The notes beneath the pieces are model-generated. The model was not told the origin of the DNA, did no database searches, and saw only the letters and a list, made by a program, of their open reading frames with translations. From contig DYKG01000022.1 of NCBI GenBank assembly GCA_020722725.1, positions 1-56,161 of the forward strand: a stretch of 56,161 bases of DNA. Reading direction: 5' to 3'. The position numbers and the translations under genes are program-made. The DNA comes from Candidatus Methylomirabilis sp. (GTDB lineage Bacteria > Muiribacteriota > Ozemobacteria > Ozemobacterales > Ozemobacteraceae). Shown piece after piece: positions 26,627 through 35,052 of this stretch (the stretch's first letter is position 1; each line of letters opens with the position of its first letter).

Positions 26627-27193
26627 TCACTTGTCTTTATTCAAAGCAGCAAGAACTTCTTCAGTGATATCTTTTACCACTGCTTCATCACCATAATAGA
26701 AAAATCTTTTTTCAAATACAGCTTTGATTTTATGCTTGGCAGCAATCTGCTTGATTACCGAATCTACTTTTTCATCAAGAGCCTTGGACAAAGAACCCAT
26801 TTCCTTTTCTTCCATTTCATACAGATGCTTCTGTGATTCTTCAAAAAACTTCTGCAGTTCACCGCTTTCCCTGGCCAGTTGCTGTCTAAGTTCTTTCAGC
26901 TTCGCTTCGCTTTTTGAAGCTTCGGCTTCTTTTTTGGAATCACGCAGTTCCTGCATTTTTTTGGCAACCGCGACATATTCGTCATCAAGCTTTTTCACGG
27001 CAGCTTTTTTTGCTTCAAGCTCCTTCTGCAGCTTTTCTTTTTGTGATTCAAGAACCTGTTTGGTTTTCTGAGTCTCATTGTATTTGTTAAAAATCTTGGC
27101 AGCATCAACAATACCAAATTCTGCTGCTGAAGCAATGATTGGGCTGGCAACAAGACCGGCTGCGAGTAAAAGTTTCAACATCTGTTTTTTCAT
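26627..27193 (-). CDS. skp: Skp/OmpH-family periplasmic chaperone
   Basis: Holdase for unfolded outer-membrane proteins. The 188-residue protein has a signal peptide ending ASAA near residue 24, a conserved start FGIVDAAKIFNKYNETQK, then long Lys/Glu-rich coiled-coil arms (about 45-150) and a return strand KAVFEKRFFYYG. Size and layout match Skp (161 aa) with slightly longer tentacles. It sits between bamA and lpxD, the standard location. Confidence 0.92.
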   Translation of the reverse strand: MKKQMLKLLLAAGLVASPIIASAAEFGIVDAAKIFNKYNETQKTKQVLESQKEKLQKELEAKKAAVKKLDDEYVAVAKKMQELRDSKKEAEASKSEAKLKELRQQLARESGELQKFFEESQKHLYEMEEKEMGSLSKALDEKVDSVIKQIAAKHKIKAVFEKRFFYYGDEAVVKDITEEVLAALNKDK

Positions 27194-27235
27194 CTGAATT
27201 GCTCTCCTTAAACCTAATTCTTATTCAAAACCTTA

Positions 27236-28948
27236 TTAGAAAGACGAACCGAAATTGATATAGGTCATACCATCACCACGGTCAGAGGCTTTACCATAGT
27301 CGAGAGCCACCGGGCCAAGGGGAGTCTGGAGCCTTATACCAACACCAAAACCCTGTTTCAGATCAAAATCCATTTTCTTGCGATTAAAATCGGTGCCCCA
27401 GGCACTGCCCAAGTCGTAAAACAGAACTGCATCGAAGTTCTTGCTGAAATTCTGGCGCAGCTCAAGATTACCGTATGCAACCCTGGTTCCGAGGAATTCT
27501 CGCTCTTCATAACCCCTGACCGTGTTGCTGCCGCCGATTGAAAACATATCATAAATTGGCACGAAGCCTGAACCCAAAGTCGTCTGACCACCAACGCCCT
27601 GAACTGCCAGAACGGTTTTTCGATTCTGAGAAACAGCCATATAGCGGCGAAGAGCCAGCATATATTTGGTGTACTGGTTAGGCCCCTTGAGCACACCACC
27701 AGTAGTTTCAACCCAGAATGAATCATGCAAACCGCAGGAAGGGCGAAACCGGTTATCTCTGGTATCTTTGTCGATTATCGCGGCGAAAGTCTGCAGTCTG
27801 CCATTGAAAAGGCCTGCCGGAGCAGTCGCGGTCGAATCAGTTGGCTTAAGTTCGACATCTTCGTCTCGGAAACGGAACGAAAGGTCAACATCTCGGCGAA
27901 TGCGGCGACCAAGGGTGATCGAACCACCTTTGCGCTTTTCATCATATTCAGTAAGAGTATTTCCACTGTCATATAGATTGCGAGTATATTGAGTGTTGTA
28001 CAAATCAATTCCGAAGCTCTGTGGGCGATTATTAAACCATGGGTCGAAGTAACCGACTTCATATGTCTGCACTCCACCAAATTCAGTCTTCAGATAAACG
28101 CGCTTGCCATCACCCTGAAAATTGTTCTGAGAAAGATTTACAAAACCTACCAGACCATTCAGAGAAGAGTAACCGGCACCAACGCCGGCGCGACCAGTTT
28201 TCTGCTCAACCGTCTGAATTACCAGAACGACTTCTTCCGGGGTTTTTCCGGGCAAATGATCACGTTTTACTTCTTCAAAGAAGCCAAGGTTGTAGATTCT
28301 CTGAAGATCTCTGACGATTTTTTTGTTGTCATAAATTTCACCGGGCTTAACTGTAAGCTCACGGCGAACGACTTTTTCCTTGGTCTTTTTAAGGCCTTCA
28401 ATCTTTATTTCTGCCAGTATGCCTTCGGTAATTTCTATATTGATTTTACTTCCCTGATCTTGAACGAAAGCATCTGAAACCTTTGAAAAAAGATAACCTT
28501 CACGGGCAAGTGCTTCATTTAGGTGTTGAATATCCTGAGTAAGAAGCTTACTATTGAAAACAGAGCCTATTTTGCTTTCCATAGCAGCTTTAAGCTTGTC
28601 ATTGCTTACTTTAGTACAACCCTTGATTTCAATTTCACCAATAATCGCGTTTTCTTCAACCTTGAAAACCACGATTTTTCCCTGAGAATCGGGGCGAATC
28701 TCGGCCCCAACGTAAGAAAAATATCCCATTTCACCCAGTCGGGCAATTTCTTCCTGAACCGCCTCTGGAGATATTCTGTCGCCTTCCTTCATGGCTAGAT
28801 TTAGGAGAATAACATTCTCTTCAATCAAACGGTTGCCCTCGACCTTGAAACCGACAACGATATTGCTTTCAATTGCAAATGAGCTCGAGCTCATGAAAGC
28901 CAGTATAATCAGAATTGAAAAGACATTAAAAAATTTAGATCTGTTCAT
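27236..28948 (-). CDS. bamA: Outer-membrane assembly factor BamA (three POTRA domains)
   Basis: Omp85 insertase that folds beta-barrel proteins into the outer membrane. The frame is open to 29032, but ATG 28948 gives a normal signal peptide (NRSKFFNVFSILIILAFMSSSSFA) and has AAGGAG upstream. The mature part has only three POTRA units (VVGFKVEGN, IGEIEIKG, LAEIKIEG) where E. coli has five. The 16-strand barrel follows, with the diagnostic VRGYEERE lid-lock motif. At 570 residues it is compact compared with about 800. It is first in the bamA-skp-lpxD-lpxC/fabZ-lpxA operon. Confidence 0.94.
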   Translation of the reverse strand: MNRSKFFNVFSILIILAFMSSSSFAIESNIVVGFKVEGNRLIEENVILLNLAMKEGDRISPEAVQEEIARLGEMGYFSYVGAEIRPDSQGKIVVFKVEENAIIGEIEIKGCTKVSNDKLKAAMESKIGSVFNSKLLTQDIQHLNEALAREGYLFSKVSDAFVQDQGSKINIEITEGILAEIKIEGLKKTKEKVVRRELTVKPGEIYDNKKIVRDLQRIYNLGFFEEVKRDHLPGKTPEEVVLVIQTVEQKTGRAGVGAGYSSLNGLVGFVNLSQNNFQGDGKRVYLKTEFGGVQTYEVGYFDPWFNNRPQSFGIDLYNTQYTRNLYDSGNTLTEYDEKRKGGSITLGRRIRRDVDLSFRFRDEDVELKPTDSTATAPAGLFNGRLQTFAAIIDKDTRDNRFRPSCGLHDSFWVETTGGVLKGPNQYTKYMLALRRYMAVSQNRKTVLAVQGVGGQTTLGSGFVPIYDMFSIGGSNTVRGYEEREFLGTRVAYGNLELRQNFSKNFDAVLFYDLGSAWGTDFNRKKMDFDLKQGFGVGIRLQTPLGPVALDYGKASDRGDGMTYINFGSSF

Positions 28949-28985
28949 AGGCTCCTTCACAGAATAGTCTTTACAGAGTATCGGC

Positions 28986-29014
28986 ATGATACTTTGTTGA
29001 CCTGAGGTTGTCAA
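28986..29014 (-). promoter_or_regulatory. Sigma-70 promoter for the bamA operon
   Basis: The minus strand has TTGACA (29014-29009), exact consensus, 17 nt, TATCAT (28991-28986). The predicted start is about 30 nt upstream of the bamA ATG. Confidence 0.75.
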
Positions 29015-29150
29015 GGCAACTAAGTCAAACATCAGAAAGGCATTGATTTCATATCTGTTTGCCTAACTATTCGATAAACTTTTTTTTAATTTTTTCCATT
29101 AACGTGTTACTATATGCGAAAAATCAAGCAAATTTGAGGAGGCAACTCTG

Positions 29151-31229
29151 GTGGCAAATTGTAAAATCTGCAACAAAGAAATCGATGAAGGCTACATCTG
29201 CAACGAATGTGCACAAAATCAAAGAAATCAGCAAACCCCGCCACAACAAAAATCTGGCTTCTCTCTCAACGGTCTGTTAAAAACTCAACCACCAAAGCCC
29301 GCATCAACTCTTCCACCGGCCAGCACACTCCCACCATCATCCAGACCCGATCCTTTTCCTCCCATTACTCCATTCCCAACCACTGCCCCAGGCCTGACAG
29401 CAAATACTTCATTTAATCAAGGCAGTTCGGTTTCTACCCGGCAACCAGTTGCCCCCCCACCGCCAATCGCTCCCTCTGTTCCGGCATTCACCCCAAATCC
29501 AGTTCAAACTGCTGCTTCCCCAGGATTTTCTCCCAGTCAACCAACGTTCTCTGCCGCCACGCCATCTTCCCCCACCGCAGCCAAACCGCCGACAAAGCCG
29601 CCAACCACAACCAAAGACGATTCCGAAGATATTGCCGTTTATGACTCAAAAGTAACCGGTTATGGCGATGAAGACCTTGAAATTTCCATCCTGTCGGGAA
29701 TCATGAAAGATAACTACATTCTTGAAGCCCTTAAAGGAAAAGGCCTTATTCCAGGCTTGTTTTCCACCAGATATTCCCGTGGAATTTTTCGTTCGGTCCA
29801 GGCTTTGCGTGAAGAATCTCCTGATTTGACCGGCCTTGACAAGATCGTTCTGAAAAATAAGTTAAAGCAGTTGAACCTCTGGGACTCAACGGTACAGAAT
29901 TTTCTCGAGAAAGTTCTGCGTGAACCTTCACCGATGCTCGATCAATGCCTCCATTATCTTGAACTGATGAAGGAACAGGCTCTTAAGAGAAAGCTCAAGG
30001 AAATCTCCCATGAAATCAATGAATTTATTGACGCCCCGCCGAAAAATGAGAACGAGAATCTTGAATCTTTTACCAATAAAGTTATTCAGGATGTAAGAAA
30101 CATACAAAAAGCCAGAACAACCAAAAGAATCAATCTGGTACGCGAAGAAATGAAAGAAATTACCGCCGACATGGATAGGCGCGAAATCAATGGCGAAGTT
30201 GACATTATCGGCTATTCTTTCGAACCGATGCATTATCTTAATCTTGCAGTTTCAGGCTTCAGAAAAGGCTTTATGTATGCCATTGCCGGTGCCCCCCGGC
30301 GAGGTAAGACCACCTTCACCCTCGAGCTTGCAACCAGGGTTGCAACCCTCAATAAAATACCCGTACTTTTTTTCACCTATGAACAGACGAAGAAAAATCT
30401 GGCCTATCGTCTTCTTGCCAAGGAAAGCCGACTCAACCCCGACACGCTGCAACGAAAGAAAATTAAATCAGACATGATTGCCGATGCCAAATTTATGGGC
30501 GGCTGGAATAAAATGCAGGAGTATATGGATTACTTCTACATCATTGAAGCAACTAAAGAAGACACGGTTGACCGCATCAGATCTTATGCGTATAACGTAA
30601 TGCAGGACTTCAACACCGAGAACATCATGATTTTCGTTGACTATATCCAGAAGATGCCGCTCAGCCGCAACTATAACGATGAAAAATTCAAAGTTGAAGA
30701 AATTTCAACCGAGCTTAAAGGTTTGTCAATCGAGCTGAATAACCCGATTATGACGATCAGCTCGTTGTCCAAAGAAGGATGTATGATCGACGCCACTCCA
30801 GATGCCGAAAGGCCAACCATGTATCACTGCAAAGGCTCTGGCGATCTTGAATACGATCTCGACTGCGCAATGATTCAGGCAAAAGACTGGGGCGATACCA
30901 GAGAGCTTTATCAGCAGCTGCAGCATAAGGCCGAAGAGCTTGGCAAAGACTCGACCCGCATTCCAAAAGTTGATGTGGTAAACCTCTACCTAGATAAAAA
31001 CCGCGATGCCCCGGAAGGTATTTTTTCCACAATTCAGTATCTGTTTTTCATCGAAGACAATAAGTTTATCGAGCTTGGCCCCAAATATGACGACGACCGT
31101 TTCAGGTTCAGTAAAATTGAAGAGCTGGTAGAAAGCCTTATTCAGGCTAATTACATCGTCTTCTTTGATAAGCCCAAAGATGCAAACTTCAACAAGGGCC
31201 GCGTTTCTATCAAACTCAAGAACTTCTAA
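29151..31229 (+). CDS. Zinc-ribbon, proline-rich, DnaB-like RecA-fold ATPase (692 aa)
   Basis: The protein has four parts. Residues 1-25 form a zinc ribbon (CKICNKEIDEGYICNEC, CxxC...CxxC). Residues about 35-155 are a Pro/Ser/Thr-rich disordered linker. Residues about 165-300 are helical and resemble the DnaB N-terminal domain (GIMKDNYILEAL, RYSRGIFRSVQALREE). The C-terminal part is a DnaB/RecA-type ATPase with Walker A GAPRRGKT near residue 380, Walker B MIFVDYIQ near 493 and the SSLSKEG sensor loop. GTG 29151 is preceded by GAGGAGG. It may act in DNA replication or repair, or as a specialised helicase; the ribbon and linker are not part of standard DnaB. The next gene, a lipoprotein, starts 20 nt downstream, an odd partner for a helicase. 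Confidence 0.75.
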   Translation: MANCKICNKEIDEGYICNECAQNQRNQQTPPQQKSGFSLNGLLKTQPPKPASTLPPASTLPPSSRPDPFPPITPFPTTAPGLTANTSFNQGSSVSTRQPVAPPPPIAPSVPAFTPNPVQTAASPGFSPSQPTFSAATPSSPTAAKPPTKPPTTTKDDSEDIAVYDSKVTGYGDEDLEISILSGIMKDNYILEALKGKGLIPGLFSTRYSRGIFRSVQALREESPDLTGLDKIVLKNKLKQLNLWDSTVQNFLEKVLREPSPMLDQCLHYLELMKEQALKRKLKEISHEINEFIDAPPKNENENLESFTNKVIQDVRNIQKARTTKRINLVREEMKEITADMDRREINGEVDIIGYSFEPMHYLNLAVSGFRKGFMYAIAGAPRRGKTTFTLELATRVATLNKIPVLFFTYEQTKKNLAYRLLAKESRLNPDTLQRKKIKSDMIADAKFMGGWNKMQEYMDYFYIIEATKEDTVDRIRSYAYNVMQDFNTENIMIFVDYIQKMPLSRNYNDEKFKVEEISTELKGLSIELNNPIMTISSLSKEGCMIDATPDAERPTMYHCKGSGDLEYDLDCAMIQAKDWGDTRELYQQLQHKAEELGKDSTRIPKVDVVNLYLDKNRDAPEGIFSTIQYLFFIEDNKFIELGPKYDDDRFRFSKIEELVESLIQANYIVFFDKPKDANFNKGRVSIKLKNF

Positions 31230-31249
31230 TTCAAAGAGGCAAATAATTC

Positions 31250-33004
31250 ATGCAGGTCTACTCAAAGTCAGTTAAAAGATTGATTTTCGCTGCTTTCATG
31301 TTCATTGCAGCAATCTATCTAATCGGTTGTTCAGCCGGTCAAAAAGGATTGCTGACCATTACCCCGCAACAATATTTTTTCTCTGCCAAAGAGCAGCTTG
31401 AAACAATCGACGAAAGAAACTACGAAATTCGCGATCTCGATGAAGTAATCAGAGTTCTGGAAAACGCCGAAAAGGACGCGAAAAAAAGCGACATCATCGA
31501 TAAATCGCGAATGTATCTCTGTCTTGCCCATACCCTTAAGGCCAGAAAACAATATCAGACAAGCCTTTACAAGGGAGAGTATGTTGCCAATCGTGCCGCT
31601 CCTTTTTTTGTAGTTAACACCAAAGACGTAAAAGAGACCCTACGCGATGCCAGGAAATGGTTAAGATCCTGTGAGGCTCAATTCAAGACTTCATCACTGA
31701 TACCCGACCTAAATTTTGTCAGAGGCATGTATTATCTGCAAAAAATGCTTACTCAGCATTCCAGGGAGAAGAAAGAGACTCTTGACCTGGCAGTTGAAAG
31801 CCTGCGACGCTGTCTTGGTATGGCTCCGGAATTCAAAGCTGATTTCAAACTTTTTGGCAAAGACCAGACCAGTCGCGAAGTCAGACTTAAACTTGTTGAA
31901 ACACTGGCACTCGGGAACCAACAGGAGGAAGCCTACGCTTTGTTGACCGAATACAGTTTTGCCGCCATTTCTCCGGTTTCAGGCGCAACTGATTATCAGG
32001 ATTTCGCATGGCATCAGATGCGAGGATTCGTTCTGGCCACCATGGGACGATATCATGAGGCAGCTGTAGCTTTAGAAAGATTTAAAATCGTAAAACCTCA
32101 GGATTACCCGATGGTAGACGAAGCTCTTTGGCTGCTTGAAGGAATTTATGACCGTCTAAGCGAAATTGAAAGCGACAAAAAGTGGCATCTCGAAGCAAGA
32201 ATCGTTGCCGCCCTGCAAAAAAAGCTTAAAGGGCCTTTTTCCAAAGAGAAATACGCTACTGCCTCTCACCTGTTTCCAAAGACCTTGCCAGGCGATGACA
32301 TATTTTTCTCGGCTGCCATCGATTTTTATGAGGGAAAGTTCAATCAAGCTCTCAATAAACTTGGAGAATTGAGAAACCGGGCGGCCATGTCAGCCCACAA
32401 CAGAATTGCCGCCGATTTGCTCAGAATAGAAGCAAGTCTCTATTCAGGGCTGGCAATAGGCGATGACATGGTTGAAGAGCTACTGCGCATCTCTGATTCA
32501 AATCAGCTCACACCTTTGCAGCTTGAAAAAACCGGTTATCTTCTCGCCCGTTACGTAACCAATGAAGACGAAAACTTTGAAAAAAAGAAATTGAAACACG
32601 AAGGTCAGAGCTTTGTAAAAAGCATCAGCGGGAAACCCTGGTCATTGGGACTTCAGTATCGGCGTGGGCAGATAAAAAAAACCAAGCGTCAGCTGCGTTT
32701 CAGAGAAAAAGAATACTCAGAAAAAGAGAAGAGAGAACCAGGTTCACTGGCGGCTGAACTATATGCTAACAGGGCAAACGACTGGGTGGTTAGTGCGAAC
32801 CTCTATCTTTTCTCAATTCCTGAGCTGAGCATGCTGGGAAAAGGTCGAATTGTCGGGCGTGAAAACGAAAAAGAGGGATGGATCTTCAAAGACGACTGCA
32901 TCGATACCATTCAGGCCAGAAAAAAATACCTGGCCGTTTTTGAATTCGACAATTCAGACAGCGAAAAGTCGGTTCAAGGAGTTCTTTTTAGACCAATTCG
33001 CTAA
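31250..33004 (+). CDS. Lipoprotein with helical/TPR-like repeats (584 aa)
   Basis: The signal sequence ends in the lipobox LIGC (near residue 26), so it is likely anchored in the outer or inner membrane. The body is helical with TPR-like pairs (ATMGRYHEAAVALERFKIVKP, KFNQALNKLGELRNRAAM) and a charged segment around residues 440-500. There is no catalytic motif. It follows the DnaB-like gene by 20 nt and is probably co-transcribed. TPR lipoproteins often scaffold envelope complexes, but the partner is unknown. Confidence 0.75.
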   Translation: MQVYSKSVKRLIFAAFMFIAAIYLIGCSAGQKGLLTITPQQYFFSAKEQLETIDERNYEIRDLDEVIRVLENAEKDAKKSDIIDKSRMYLCLAHTLKARKQYQTSLYKGEYVANRAAPFFVVNTKDVKETLRDARKWLRSCEAQFKTSSLIPDLNFVRGMYYLQKMLTQHSREKKETLDLAVESLRRCLGMAPEFKADFKLFGKDQTSREVRLKLVETLALGNQQEEAYALLTEYSFAAISPVSGATDYQDFAWHQMRGFVLATMGRYHEAAVALERFKIVKPQDYPMVDEALWLLEGIYDRLSEIESDKKWHLEARIVAALQKKLKGPFSKEKYATASHLFPKTLPGDDIFFSAAIDFYEGKFNQALNKLGELRNRAAMSAHNRIAADLLRIEASLYSGLAIGDDMVEELLRISDSNQLTPLQLEKTGYLLARYVTNEDENFEKKKLKHEGQSFVKSISGKPWSLGLQYRRGQIKKTKRQLRFREKEYSEKEKREPGSLAAELYANRANDWVVSANLYLFSIPELSMLGKGRIVGRENEKEGWIFKDDCIDTIQARKKYLAVFEFDNSDSEKSVQGVLFRPIR

Positions 33005-33091
33005 GCGCTGCAAGTACATTGCGGGGTAGGCTTTTTTTTCTTATGATTGAAAAAAGTTCCTTAAGATCTATAAAGCTTGTGGAGGTTGAAA

Positions 33092-33841
33092 ATGTTTTAC
33101 CGATTAAGTAGAAACAAAGGCCTGAACCTGTTTCTGATATTCTCTATCCTGGCAGCCATCTTCGTTGTTCCTGCTACTGCAGAAGCTGGCATTCTCGGAA
33201 GCGTACTCAACGCGGTAAGACCATTCGCCAAATTCGCCGGAAAAATAGCTGGTGCCGTTGCAGGTGCATCTCTGTGTGCCGCATTTGTTCCTCCTTTGGG
33301 AATGCTGGCCGGTGGTATTGCAGGCTGGATAGTCGGTGGCATCGTAACCGGATATGGAACCGGCAGCTTGAGTAATCTTGCAGCTCTTGGCGGAGCAGTA
33401 GCCGGTGCAATGGCTCTTGCCTCGTTCGGTCCCATAGGCTATGTCGCGGGTGCGTTGGCAGGCGGCTTCTTAGGGAAAATGGCAATGAATCTTCTGCATA
33501 AGGCCGACTGTGAAGCTACAGGCGGTATTCTTTTCTTCAATGGTGGTAACGCAAACTCAGGAAGCGTAGTTACCGGCGGACCAGCCCTCGCCCCTGAGAT
33601 CCCGGCTGCCTATGACAACGTGATTGCCCCGGCACCGGTCACTGAAAACACTTCAACTCCAGTATTAGCACCTACTTCTGAAGAAATCAGAAAGGCCGAT
33701 GCAAGATATAAAGCAGCATACGACGCCTACATCTCAGCCACCAAAGGCAATAATGCTGAAAATATTAAAGAAGCCCATAAAAATTATTCGGCCGCATATG
33801 AAGAATACAAAAAGCTCACCGGCCAAGAACCCGCCAAATAA
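33092..33841 (+). CDS. Exported glycine-rich (glycine-zipper-like) protein, 249 aa
   Basis: ATG 33092 follows GGAGG by about 7 nt; the open frame begins 15 nt earlier at a TTG. The signal peptide ends near ATAEAG. The mature N-terminal half is a run of Gly/Ala-rich hydrophobic segments (GMLAGGIAGWIVGGIVTGYG, LGGAVAGAMALASFG) typical of glycine-zipper membrane-inserting domains. The C-terminal third is a Lys/Tyr/Ala helix (KADARYKAAYDAYISATKG). Function unknown. A bidirectional terminator follows at 33876-33911. Confidence 0.7.
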   Translation: MFYRLSRNKGLNLFLIFSILAAIFVVPATAEAGILGSVLNAVRPFAKFAGKIAGAVAGASLCAAFVPPLGMLAGGIAGWIVGGIVTGYGTGSLSNLAALGGAVAGAMALASFGPIGYVAGALAGGFLGKMAMNLLHKADCEATGGILFFNGGNANSGSVVTGGPALAPEIPAAYDNVIAPAPVTENTSTPVLAPTSEEIRKADARYKAAYDAYISATKGNNAENIKEAHKNYSAAYEEYKKLTGQEPAK

Positions 33842-33875
33842 GGGTTAATTCTCAATTTAGATTAAGTTCCTTTTT

Positions 33876-33911
33876 AAAATCGCCCGGGGTTCGACTACCC
33901 CAGGCGATTTT
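33876..33911. terminator. Bidirectional terminator between convergent genes
   Basis: The stem AAAATCGCC-GGGG...CCCC-GGCGATTTT has one mismatched base per arm, with A-rich and T-rich flanks. It serves both the 33092-33841 gene and the pseudopilin operon converging from the right. Confidence 0.85.
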
Positions 33912-33965
33912 GCTTTTATATCAAGAAATGACTTTTGAAAACTTCGAAGGATGTCTCTGAACAGT

Positions 33966-34607
33966 TTACTGAGTTGCCTGTAGCAGCCAGTTGACCTTGC
34001 GCGGTGTAATCATCATGAAAAATGCTTTTACTCTTGGGTCTGCATCAGGATTTTTCAATATCTCGTCTTTTTCTGCCTGCTTGAGCTCGGCAAATTTCTC
34101 GGTGTAAAGAATTTTCATGGAAACTTTGAACCAGACCTTTGAATTCAGCGCCAATTCTGATTCTACGAAAGCATTTGAATCACGGTAACTTGAATCATAT
34201 TCAAAAGCCAGAATCTGCCCATCGTTGAAAAGAAATGGGCGCATTTCTGAAAGACTTGGGTCACGGGCACCCATGTCAGACTTCTTACCGCGATATAGTC
34301 TTCTAGAGTCTTTGTCAAAACAATACTGAACCACCTCGGTATCAGAAAGAGGAATACTGAGGCGCTCTCTGCCATCTTCATCAGGGTAACTCTGTGGTTT
34401 ATTGGCGGCATTGCGCAATTCGTTTCTAATACCAGACATAATTATTCTTGTCGTCTGCAGAATATCTAGTTTGTTCTGTGAATGCTTGAATGTTTTGGTA
34501 ATGGTTCGCATAAGCTGAAACATCGAACCTGATAAAAGAAGAATCATGCCAGCCACGAAAACCAGCTCTACCATTGTCATACCTGATCTATTTCGTTGAA
34601 GTGACAT
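33966..34607 (-). CDS. Prepilin-type protein, GspJ-like (213 aa)
   Basis: The N-terminal class III signal RNRSGMTMVELVFVAGMILLL has a Gly-Met cleavage site and Glu5, followed by the hydrophobic helix. The C-terminal domain is globular and includes charged segments about DEDGRERLSI and the KKSDMGARDPS loop. The arrangement and length fit a minor pseudopilin of the GspJ/PilW type. It is the last gene of a four-gene minus-strand unit. Confidence 0.75.
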   Translation of the reverse strand: MSLQRNRSGMTMVELVFVAGMILLLSGSMFQLMRTITKTFKHSQNKLDILQTTRIIMSGIRNELRNAANKPQSYPDEDGRERLSIPLSDTEVVQYCFDKDSRRLYRGKKSDMGARDPSLSEMRPFLFNDGQILAFEYDSSYRDSNAFVESELALNSKVWFKVSMKILYTEKFAELKQAEKDEILKNPDADPRVKAFFMMITPRKVNWLLQATQ

Positions 34608-34608
34608 A

Positions 34609-35052
34609 TTAATAGAAATTGTACCTCGGATCGGTAAGAATAGTCACAAAGGTGAGCACCGGAACATCTGATTCTGATTTTTTGTGTTTTGACACCACCG
34701 AAATTTTTATGCGAAGCAGAAACATGGGCTTAGCCTTGGGTGGCAGAGGGGTAACCGGCTGCAATGCGGGCTCAAAATGCAATTCAAAACCATTTTTATC
34801 TGCGGTTTTCTGCAATTCAAGAAAATCATTGTCTTTCTGAAGCTTTTGAGCTTTGTCGTAACCCAATGTACGAGCTAGTTCCAATGCTGAAGTACCAAAC
34901 AGAGTGGCCATGGTTCGGGTATCGGCACGCACGATTCTTTTCTGGCCAGAGCGCATAAGTGAATAAATCGGAAGGATTCCAGCCGAAATCATCATTATAA
35001 CGATCAGAACTTCAACCAGAGAAAAGGCTTTGCGGTTTCTGATCGTCATCAT
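34609..35052 (-). CDS. Prepilin-type protein, GspI/PilV-like (147 aa)
   Basis: It begins RNRKAFSLVEVLIVIMMISAGILPIYSLMRSG, with a prepilin peptidase site (Ala-Phe, unusual in place of Gly-Phe) and Glu5, then the GspI/PilV-like ILPIY bend. Its ATG overlaps the stop of the 842-residue gene (ATGA), and the next gene starts 1 nt after it. Cleavage after Ala is tolerated by some prepilin peptidases. Confidence 0.75.
   Translation of the reverse strand: MMTIRNRKAFSLVEVLIVIMMISAGILPIYSLMRSGQKRIVRADTRTMATLFGTSALELARTLGYDKAQKLQKDNDFLELQKTADKNGFELHFEPALQPVTPLPPKAKPMFLLRIKISVVSKHKKSESDVPVLTFVTILTDPRYNFY

Noticed and set aside
33005..33091. T8 run near 33030 as a terminator of the lipoprotein gene
   Set aside because: No stable GC stem precedes it; only a weak A/T-rich pairing is possible.
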